A stretch of 64,000 nucleotides of DNA from Saccharopolyspora rosea (lineage in GTDB: Bacteria; Actinomycetota; Actinomycetes; Mycobacteriales; Pseudonocardiaceae): contig NZ_CP102826.1 in assembly GCF_025643595.1 (NCBI RefSeq), positions 682,001 to 746,000 of the forward strand. Reading direction: 5' to 3'. Positions 56,508-64,000 of the stretch are shown piece after piece (within the stretch, counting starts at the first letter, position 1; each line of letters starts with the position of its first letter). A model generated the notes under the pieces. The model was not told the DNA's origin, did not search any database, and worked only from the letters and a program-made list of their open reading frames with translations. Position numbers and translations under genes: made by a program.

Positions 56508-58016
56508 TCACCCCCGGGGGAGCATCGCGCGGACCGCCTCGACGGTGTCCGCAGAGGCCGCGTCCTTGTCCGGGCGGTAGCGCAGGACGCGGGCGAAGCG
56601 CAGCGCGACGCCGCCCGGGTAGCGGGTGCTCGTCTGCACGCCGTCGAGTTCCACCTCCACCACCAGGTCCGGGACGACGTGCACGGTGTGTGCGTCGCGG
56701 TGGGTCTCCCGGCGCAGGAACTCGGCGGTCTGCCAGGCGAGCAGTTCGTCGGTGAGGCCCTTGAAGGTCTTGCCCACCATGATCGGCGGGCCGCCGTCCG
56801 GATCGCGCGCGCCCAGGTGCAGGTTGGACAGCAGGCCGCGGCGGCGCCCGTGGCCCCACTCGGCGGCCAGCACCACCAGGTCCAGGGTGTGCTCGGGTTT
56901 GACCTTGCGCCACGCCCGCCCGCGGCGGCCCGCCGCGTACGGCGAGTCCAGGTCCTTGACCATCACGCCCTCGTGACCGGCGGCCAGCGCCTCGTCGAGC
57001 AGTTCCGCGGCCCGTTCGGCGGTGGGGGACAGCACCGCGGGGATGCGGTGCGCCGGCGCGGCCCGCTCCAGCGCGTCCAGCCGTCGGCGCAGCGGCAGGT
57101 CCAGCAGGTCCGCGCCGTCCAGGTGCAGGCAGTCGAAGAAGTACGGGTACAGCAGCAGGTCCCGCGGGTTCTGGGCACCGAAGCGGCCCATGGTCTCCTG
57201 GAACGGGCGGGGACGGCCGGAGTCGTCGAGCGCCAGGGTCTCCCCGTCGAGCACGATCGACCGGCAGTCCAGGCCGCGGACCAGGTCCACCAGTTCCGGC
57301 ACGGCCGAGGTGATCTCGCGCAGCGTCCGGGTGTAGACGTGGACCTCGGCGCCGTCGCGGTGCACCTGGATGCGGGCACCGTCCAGTTTGTACTCGACGC
57401 TGACGTCGCCGGACAGCGCGGAATCCAGGTCGTCGGCGGGGGAGGCGAGCATCGGGCGCACCGGTCTGCCGACCCGCAGGTGGAACGCGGCGAGCGCGGG
57501 TTCCCCGCCGCGCAGCGCCTCCGCCGCGGTGACGGGCAGCTGGCCGGAGAGCATGAACGCGCGGCGCACCGGTTCGGTCGGCACCCCGGCGGCGGCCGCG
57601 ACCGCCTCGATCATCACGCCCTCCAGCGCGCCCTGGCGCAGCTCGCCGCCGAGGAGGCGGATCAGGAAGTCCTGTTCCCGCGCGGTGGCCCTGCCGAGCA
57701 GCTCGTCGAGCGCGTCGGCGCGGCGCCGAGCCGAGCCGGAGCCGCGGATCGACCGCAGCCCGTCGACGGCCGCGGCGACGTCGGTGACGGTCAACGTCGG
57801 TTCGGACGCCGGTTCGACGTCCAGCGCGGACAGCGCGGACCAGCCGACCCCGGCCCGGCCGCCGGGCAGTTCCCCGGCCAGCAGGGCCGTCGCCGGGTTC
57901 ACCTCGGCGTCGTCCAGGCGGGCCAGCAGGTCGGCGATCGCGCTGGTCTTCGCCTTGCGTGAGCGGGTGGCCGCGACCGCCGCGGAGGTCGCGACGACGT
58001 CGGCGAGCAGCACCAT
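56508..58016 (-). CDS. ligB: ATP-dependent DNA ligase LigB type
   Basis: 502 residues. The N-terminal ~180 residues are the DNA-binding domain with LLGGELRQGALEGVM. The adenylation motif is VEYKLDGARIQVHR (Lys210), followed by motifs III-V (IVLDGETLAL, GHEGVMVKDLDSPYAAGRRG, AWRKVKPEH) and an OB domain with MVGKTFKGLTDELLAWQT. It corresponds to mycobacterial LigB, a non-essential ATP-dependent ligase thought to assist repair. ATG 58016 begins the homology. The DUF4288 gene follows on the same strand. Confidence 0.93.
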   Translation of the reverse strand: MVLLADVVATSAAVAATRSRKAKTSAIADLLARLDDAEVNPATALLAGELPGGRAGVGWSALSALDVEPASEPTLTVTDVAAAVDGLRSIRGSGSARRRADALDELLGRATAREQDFLIRLLGGELRQGALEGVMIEAVAAAAGVPTEPVRRAFMLSGQLPVTAAEALRGGEPALAAFHLRVGRPVRPMLASPADDLDSALSGDVSVEYKLDGARIQVHRDGAEVHVYTRTLREITSAVPELVDLVRGLDCRSIVLDGETLALDDSGRPRPFQETMGRFGAQNPRDLLLYPYFFDCLHLDGADLLDLPLRRRLDALERAAPAHRIPAVLSPTAERAAELLDEALAAGHEGVMVKDLDSPYAAGRRGRAWRKVKPEHTLDLVVLAAEWGHGRRRGLLSNLHLGARDPDGGPPIMVGKTFKGLTDELLAWQTAEFLRRETHRDAHTVHVVPDLVVEVELDGVQTSTRYPGGVALRFARVLRYRPDKDAASADTVEAVRAMLPRG

Positions 58017-58163
58017 CAGTCCATGGTGCCCGTGGATCCGGCGGGGTTCCAGGACACGTTCCGCAGCGGTGGCTCCGCGGCCGACGAGCCCGGGGCCGGG
58101 GCCGATCAGTCCACTTCGTCCGGACACTCGGGACCGGTCGCAGGTGCCGCGGGCGACCGGGTT

Positions 58164-58178
58164 ACCCATGAGTAACAT
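58164..58178 (+). promoter_or_regulatory. Dyad overlapping the -10 of the thioesterase gene
   Basis: The palindromic sequence GTTACCCATGAGTAAC (arms GTTAC/GTAAC, about 58161-58176) overlaps TAACAT (58173-58178), which lies 7 bases before ATG 58186. This is the layout of a repressor over a leaderless promoter, as with TetR-type regulators of lipid genes. Confidence 0.5.
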
Positions 58179-58185
58179 GTGCGGC

Positions 58186-58638
58186 ATGACTGCTGACTAC
58201 GGCTGGGTGGCCGACGCCATGAAGAAGACGGTGCCGTGGGTCGCCACGGCCGGGATCGAGTTCCGGGAGGTCGCCGCGGACCGCGTGGTGTGCGAGCTGC
58301 CCGACCGGGAGGACCAGCGCAACCACGTCGGCGGCCCGCACGCCGCCGTCATGTTCGGGCTCGCGGAGACGGCCTCCGGCGCCGTCGGGCTGGCCGCGTT
58401 CGCCGCGCAGCTGGAGCGGGCCACGCCGCTGGTGGTGCACTCCGAGATCCGCTACCGCAAGCTGGCGCTCGGCCCGCTGACCGTCGAGGCGACGCTGGGC
58501 CGTCCGGCCGCCGAGGTCGTCGCGGAGCTCGACGCGGGCGAGCGTCCCGAGTTCCCGGTGCGCTGCGAGATCCGCGACGGCGAGCAGCGGGTCACCGGCG
58601 AGGTCACCGTGCGGTGGACGTTGCGGCCCAACGCGTGA
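58186..58638 (+). CDS. Hotdog-fold thioesterase-like protein (DUF4442/PaaI-like)
   Basis: 150 residues, one hotdog domain. NHVGGPHAAVMFGLAETASG carries the helix typical of PaaI/DUF4442 proteins, followed by TPLVVHSEIRYRKLALGPLT. Such proteins hydrolyse acyl-CoA or acyl-carrier thioesters; the substrate is unknown. ATG 58186 is preferred to ATG 58168 because TAACAT sits 7 bases upstream (leaderless). It is divergent from ligB and convergent with fumC. The overlapping dyad suggests regulation by a lipid-sensing repressor. Confidence 0.83.
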   Translation: MTADYGWVADAMKKTVPWVATAGIEFREVAADRVVCELPDREDQRNHVGGPHAAVMFGLAETASGAVGLAAFAAQLERATPLVVHSEIRYRKLALGPLTVEATLGRPAAEVVAELDAGERPEFPVRCEIRDGEQRVTGEVTVRWTLRPNA

Positions 58639-58672
58639 GGCGGGTGGGGCGGCCCGGTCCACCCCACCCGCC
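58639..58672. terminator. Bidirectional terminator between thioesterase and fumC
   Basis: GGCGGGTGGGG (58639-58649) pairs exactly with 58662-58672, starting immediately after the thioesterase stop. Confidence 0.75.
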
Positions 58673-58677
58673 CGGGT

Positions 58678-60072
<1,395 letters not shown>

Positions 60073-60202
60073 GGCTGAAGTCTCCCGCTTCCGCGGGTGG
60101 CCGGTCAGTATGGGTATCGCCACTCGGTGGCGCGGCGCACCGCGGGTGTCCGAACTGGACCGATGAAGGTGCCGCATCTCGCACGCCGCGCCACCGGGCG
60201 CG

Positions 60203-60979
60203 TCAGCCGATGGTCTGTTCGATCCATCCCTTGTACGCCGTGGCGTTGGTGTAGACCGACGGTGCCGTGCCGCACACCGGGACCACGCTGCCGAGGCGGC
60301 TGGTGATGCCGGTCAGCTTCCAGTCCCCGGGCTGCCCCTCCAACTGCGGACCGCCGGAGTCGCCGAAGCACGCGTTGGCCAGCAGTTCGTCGCTGCCGGT
60401 GCAGATCTCGGTCTTGCCGTCGATCGAGCTCAGCGTGCACTCGGCGGCCGGGGCGACCTTCGTGCCGAGTTCCTGGAGCTGGACGGGCGGTTCACCGCAG
60501 CCGCGGACCGGGCAGGTCACGCCCCAGCCGATGATCCGCGACGGGGTGCCGACCGGGCCGGCGGAATCCGCGATGGTGACCGGCTTCTCCGGCACCGCGC
60601 GGTCGAGCTCCAGCAGCGCGAGGTCGCCGTTGGGGTTCCGCTTGGCGTAGTCCGGGTGCACCACGATCTTGGCCACTCCCGCCTCGGTGCCGCCCTTGGT
60701 CCGGTCCGGGCTGCCGATGCGCAGGCCGAGGTCGGCGGGTTTGGCGTCCTGCACGCAGTGCGCGGCGGTGAGCACCCACCGCTGGTCGATCAGCGACGCC
60801 CCGCAGCTGTGCTGCCCGGCGCGTTGCAACGACGCCATCCAGTCGTACTGCTCGGTCGCGTTGTGACCGCCGACGACCAGTGCTCCCGGGTCGTCGACGG
60901 CGGACGCGGCCGCGGGCAGCGCCGCCATGCTGAGCACCGCCGCGGCGATGGCGCCGAGCAACGTGGACGTTCTCCTCAC
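60203..60979 (-). CDS. Secreted trypsin-like serine protease, copy 1
   Basis: 258 residues. Signal peptide: [20 protein letters not shown] to ASA. The S1 triad is complete: His in LTAAHCV, Asp in [11 protein letters not shown], Ser in [10 protein letters not shown]. The mature N-terminus [18 protein letters not shown] replaces the trypsin IVGG, and a short propeptide may precede it. Cysteines pair as in trypsins, with an extra pair around [14 protein letters not shown] 60979 follows GGGGAGAG. It is divergent from the flavoprotein gene, whose other side carries a paralogue with the same design. Confidence 0.92.
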   Translation of the reverse strand: MRRTSTLLGAIAAAVLSMAALPAAASAVDDPGALVVGGHNATEQYDWMASLQRAGQHSCGASLIDQRWVLTAAHCVQDAKPADLGLRIGSPDRTKGGTEAGVAKIVVHPDYAKRNPNGDLALLELDRAVPEKPVTIADSAGPVGTPSRIIGWGVTCPVRGCGEPPVQLQELGTKVAPAAECTLSSIDGKTEICTGSDELLANACFGDSGGPQLEGQPGDWKLTGITSRLGSVVPVCGTAPSVYTNATAYKGWIEQTIG

Positions 60980-61154
60980 GGTTCTCTCTCCCCGCAGGGG
61001 CCGGTTTTCGGGTGAACGTATGTGGCGGGAGACCACCCGAGGTACCGCCAACTGCCCGCCGCCGCGCTGCCCGAACCGGCGCAGTGCGAGGACATCGCGG
61101 ACCGGCGGGACTAGGCTGGGTGCCGTCCACGCGGTCGATGACGAGGTGGTGGGC

Positions 61155-62138
61155 ATGGCAGCGGTGTCGCACGAGGTCGATCTGCTGGTCGTGGGCGCGG
61201 GGCCGACCGGGCTTTTCGCCGCGTACTACGCCGGATTCCGCGGCATGTCGGTGGCGGTGGTCGACGCGCTGCCGGAGCCGGGCGGTCAGGTCACCGCGAT
61301 GTACCCGGAGAAGATGATCTTCGACGTGGCCGGTTTCCCGGAGGTGCGGGGCCGGGATCTCGTTGCGGCGCTGGTGGAACAGGCCGATCAGTACGACCCG
61401 GTGTACCTGCTCGGGCGCCCCGCCGCCGAACTGTCCGAAGTGGACGACGGATTCCTGGTCGGGGTCGGCGAGGGCGAGGCGGTGCGCGCTCGGGCCGTGC
61501 TGGTGACCGCAGGCATCGGCGAGTTCACGCCGCGCCCGCTGCCCGCAGGCGACGGCTGGGTGGGGCGCGGCGTGGTGCACTTCATCCCCGAACTGTCCGC
61601 CCACAGTGGACACGACGTGGTGGTGGTCGGCGGCGGGGACTCCGCGTTCGACTGGGCGCTCGCCCTGCACCCGGTCGCGCGCAGCGTGACGCTGGTGCAC
61701 CGCCGCGCGCGGTTCCGCGCGCACCCGGGACTGGTGCGCAAGGTGGCGGATCTGGGGGTGCCGCTGGTGGTCGACGCCGAGGTCGTGGAGATCCGCGGCG
61801 ACGACGACGGCGTGCACGAGGTGGAGATCGCCGTGGCCGGGCAGGAGCGCCGGGTGCTGCCCGCCCAGACCGTGGTGGCCGCGCTCGGCTTCACCGCCGA
61901 CCTCGGCCCGATCGAGCAGTGGGGTCTGGAACTCGACAAGCGCACCATCCGGGTGGACAGCACCATGCGGACCAACCGCGACCGCGTCTACGCGGCCGGG
62001 GACATCGCCTCCTACCCGGGCAAGGTCAAGCTCATCGCCACCGGCTTCGGCGAGGCGGCCACCGCGGTGAACAACATCGCGGTCGCCCTCAACCCCGACG
62101 CCCACCTGTTCCCCGGCCACTCCTCGAACATGGGCTGA
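61155..62138 (+). CDS. Ferredoxin/flavodoxin-NADP reductase-like flavoprotein (FNR2/TrxB-type)
   Basis: 327 residues. The FAD motif is VVGAGPTGLFAAYYAGFRG (near 12-30) and the NADP motif VVVVGGGDSAFDWAL (near 156-170); AAGDIASYPGKVKLIATGFG near the C-terminus completes FAD binding. There is no CxxC, so it is not a thioredoxin reductase; layout and length fit YumC-type ferredoxin-NADP+ reductase. Such enzymes supply reduced ferredoxin to P450s and other oxygenases. ATG 61155 is preferred (GAGGTGGTGGGC upstream). It stands between two secreted proteases without obvious functional link. Confidence 0.9.
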   Translation: MAAVSHEVDLLVVGAGPTGLFAAYYAGFRGMSVAVVDALPEPGGQVTAMYPEKMIFDVAGFPEVRGRDLVAALVEQADQYDPVYLLGRPAAELSEVDDGFLVGVGEGEAVRARAVLVTAGIGEFTPRPLPAGDGWVGRGVVHFIPELSAHSGHDVVVVGGGDSAFDWALALHPVARSVTLVHRRARFRAHPGLVRKVADLGVPLVVDAEVVEIRGDDDGVHEVEIAVAGQERRVLPAQTVVAALGFTADLGPIEQWGLELDKRTIRVDSTMRTNRDRVYAAGDIASYPGKVKLIATGFGEAATAVNNIAVALNPDAHLFPGHSSNMG

Positions 62139-62141
62139 CCG

Positions 62142-62193
62142 CGCGGTCGCGCGCGGAACCGCCACGGGTGGGCCGGTTCCGCGCGCGACCGCG
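62142..62193. terminator. Bidirectional terminator between flavoprotein and second protease
   Basis: A perfect 19-bp stem, 62142-62160 with 62175-62193, encloses a 14-base loop between convergent genes. It is among the strongest hairpins in the window. Confidence 0.85.
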
Positions 62194-62202
62194 ACGAGCG
62201 CG

Positions 62203-62997
62203 TCAGCCGCCGGTGTTCTGGTTGATCCAGTCGGCGTAGGAGGAGACGTCGGTGTAGATGGACGGACCGGTGGCGCAGGTGGAGTCGCCGTTGCCGGACC
62301 GGCTGGTGGCGCCGATCAACTCCCAGTTGCCCTTCGTGCCCTTGATCTGCGGACCGCCCGAGTCGCCGTAGCACGCACCCGAGTTGCCGCCCGGGTTGTC
62401 CGTGCAGATCTCGCCCTTGCCGTCGATGCCCTGGCACTTGGCGTCGTCGACGATCTGGGTGTCCAGCTCCTGCAGGTTCTGCGGCGCACCGCAGCCGCCC
62501 TGCTCCGGACAGGTCTGGCCCCAGCCGATGATCCGCGTCTTGGTGCCCGGGTCGCCCGACTGCGCGGCGATCTTGATCGGCTGCGCCTTCACCGCGTGGT
62601 CGAGCTTGAGCACGGCCACGTCGCCGGACGGGTGCGTCTGGACGTTGGCCACCGTGGCTTCCTCGCCGCCGCTGCTGTGGTCGTTGCTGCCGACCCGCAC
62701 GGTCAACTGGCCCGCCCGTGGCCCGTCCGCCGCCCCCCACTGAGGCGCGTCGCGCCGCTGACTGCCCTGCACGCAGTGCGCCGCGGTCACCACGTAGTCG
62801 GGTTTGATGAGCGAGGCGCCGCAGATGTGCTGGCCCTGCTGCTGCAACGACACCATGAACGAGTACTGCTCGGTGGCGTCGTGACCGCCGACGATGTTGG
62901 GGTGGACATCACCGGACGCCGCGACCGCGGGCAGGCCGAGTGCGCCGACCGCGCCGACCGCGGCGATGACCGCGGTCAGAAACGAACGCTTCCGCAT
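62203..62997 (-). CDS. Secreted trypsin-like serine protease, copy 2
   Basis: 264 residues. Signal peptide RKRSFLTAVIAAVGAVGALG to AVA. The mature protein begins near NIVGGHDATEQYSFMVSLQ. The triad is His in VTAAHCV, Asp in HPSGDVAVLKL and Ser in CYGDSGGPQI. An insertion QGSQRRDAPQWGAADGPR after the His loop is absent from copy 1. ATG 62997 has GGGAGG about ten bases upstream. The two proteases share the TEQY-SLQ-GQH-CGASLI framework and thus arose by duplication, then the flavoprotein gene became enclosed between them. Confidence 0.92.
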   Translation of the reverse strand: MRKRSFLTAVIAAVGAVGALGLPAVAASGDVHPNIVGGHDATEQYSFMVSLQQQGQHICGASLIKPDYVVTAAHCVQGSQRRDAPQWGAADGPRAGQLTVRVGSNDHSSGGEEATVANVQTHPSGDVAVLKLDHAVKAQPIKIAAQSGDPGTKTRIIGWGQTCPEQGGCGAPQNLQELDTQIVDDAKCQGIDGKGEICTDNPGGNSGACYGDSGGPQIKGTKGNWELIGATSRSGNGDSTCATGPSIYTDVSSYADWINQNTGG

Positions 62998-63198
62998 GTG
63001 CGTCGAAACCTCCCGTCTACCGGCACCTGCTGGCCGGATGGGCTCCGACGCTAGGTCGGCGCACCCGGTTCCCCGTACCTGCGAAGGGAGGCCCCCGGTT
63101 GCGCCGAAGGGCGGTGACGCGCCGGAAACCGGCTGGTCACCGCCCTGGTGGTGGATCAGGAGCGGAAGTGGCGGATTTTTCCCACTTTCACCGCTGCG

Positions 63199-64000
63199 TC
63201 ACGGCAGCAAACCGTGCCGCGCGGTGTCCTGTTCGGACCCGAAGTCCACGTCGGCGTACTCGCGCAACTTGGACAGCTTGTGCGAGCCGTCGATGACCCG
63301 CACGGTTCCGGACTTCGAGCGCATCACGATCGACTGCGTCGCGCAGCGGCTCTTGCGGTAGTGCACGCCCTTGAGCAGCGCCCCGTCGGTGATCCCGGTC
63401 GCGCAGAAGAACACGTTGTCGCCGCTGACCAGATCGCTGGTGGTGAGCACCCGGTCGACGTCGTGGCCCGCCTCGCGCAGCTTGGCGCGCTCGGCGTCGT
63501 CGCGCGGCCACAGCCGCGCCTGGATCTCGCCGTCCATGCACTTCAGGGCGCAGGCGGCGATGATGCCCTCCGGAGTGCCGCCGATGCCCAGCAGCATGTC
63601 CACGCCGCTGTCCGGCCGCGCCGCCGCGATGGCGCCCGCGACGTCGCCGTCGGAGATGAACTGGACGCGGGCCCCCGCCTCCCGGACCTCCTTGACGATC
63701 TGCTCGTGCCGGGGCCGGTCCAGGATGCACACGTTGACGTCGGAGACGTCGATGTGCTTGGCGTCGGCGACCCGGCGGATGTTCTCCGCCACGGGCGCGG
63801 CCAGGTCGACCGCACCGGCCGCCTCCGGACCGACGGCCATCTTCTCCATGTAGAACACCGCGGACGGGTCGAACATGGTGCCGCGCTCGGACACCGCCAG
63901 GACCGCCAGCGCGTTCGGCATGCCCTTGCTCAGCAGCGTCGTGCCGTCGATCGGGTCGACCGCGACGTCGCACTGGGGACCGGTGCCGTCACCGACCTCC
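63199..64000 (-). CDS. glpX: Class II fructose-1,6-bisphosphatase GlpX (partial)
   Basis: The frame runs off the right edge; 267 codons are visible and about 80 N-terminal residues are missing. The metal-binding motif [13 protein letters not shown] (near the right edge) and [20 protein letters not shown] identify GlpX rather than inositol monophosphatase. It removes the 1-phosphate from fructose 1,6-bisphosphate in gluconeogenesis. It corresponds to Rv1099c next to the fumarase gene. With eno and fumC in this window it adds to central carbon metabolism. No terminator with a clear stem was seen after its stop. Confidence 0.93.
   Translation of the reverse strand, partial: EVGDGTGPQCDVAVDPIDGTTLLSKGMPNALAVLAVSERGTMFDPSAVFYMEKMAVGPEAAGAVDLAAPVAENIRRVADAKHIDVSDVNVCILDRPRHEQIVKEVREAGARVQFISDGDVAGAIAAARPDSGVDMLLGIGGTPEGIIAACALKCMDGEIQARLWPRDDAERAKLREAGHDVDRVLTTSDLVSGDNVFFCATGITDGALLKGVHYRKSRCATQSIVMRSKSGTVRVIDGSHKLSKLREYADVDFGSEQDTARHGLLP

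Overview
The window is high-GC DNA from an actinomycete. It encodes mycothiol S-conjugate amidase (Mca), uses many GTG/TTG starts and leaderless-looking promoters, and has long blocks in the same gene order as Mycobacterium tuberculosis. Together with the chaplin-like peptides and gene families seen, this points to the Pseudonocardiaceae, possibly Saccharopolyspora or a relative. The genus is an inference; no ribosomal RNA lies here.

Layout. (a) 1-10.8 kb: a foldase tail, mazG, two lytic transglycosylases, eno, an FtsB-like divisome gene, DUF501 and ppx. This matches the mazG-lpqU-eno-Rv1024-Rv1025-ppx2 block of mycobacteria, but an AidB-like flavoprotein and a third, stalked lytic transglycosylase are wedged before ppx. 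(b) 11.0-16.6 kb: a complete five-gene oligopeptide ABC importer. (c) 16.8-21.7 kb: an accessory segment with small orphan genes and an XRE/ABC-2 export cassette whose flanks carry copies of the 3' end of an S10 carboxypeptidase gene, followed by that peptidase and a family-5 uracil-DNA glycosylase. (d) 21.7-25.3 kb: a truncated DinB-type gene, NDH-2, a two-gene unit (47-residue peptide plus ATP-grasp ligase) and a 74-nt tRNA with anticodon UAA but a short variable loop. (e) 25.9-27.4 kb: a four-cysteine protein and a split YeeE/YedE sulfur transporter. (f) 27.7-34.6 kb: envelope genes, namely a Pro-rich membrane protein, a CDF cation exporter, a YidC-type insertase, a sortase with its surface protein, and a Bax-inhibitor-1 protein.

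(g) 34.7-64 kb: a long block in the order of M. tuberculosis Rv1074c-Rv1099c: thiolase, SGNH hydrolase, cystathionine beta-synthase, Pro-rich antigen-like protein, MetB, GreA, DUF4307, Mca, small membrane protein, DUF255 protein, haemolysin III, short cis-prenyltransferase, PhoH2, fumarase and GlpX. Lineage-specific insertions interrupt it: a secreted phospholipase A2, threonine dehydratase, HPPD with an AsnC-type regulator, two chaplin-like peptides, a GuaB1-type enzyme, an ATP-dependent DNA ligase, a thioesterase, and two trypsin-like proteases around a ferredoxin-NADP reductase-like flavoprotein.

Functions cluster into central metabolism (Eno, Fum, GlpX), sulfur amino acids and thiols (CBS, MetB, Mca, YeeE), wall remodelling and division (three transglycosylases, FtsB, YidC) and secreted surface proteins. 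The least explained parts are the peptide/ATP-grasp/tRNA locus, the repeat-flanked ABC cassette and the chaplin-like pair. Coordinates, motifs and dyads were read by eye; family names rest on motif recognition without database searches.
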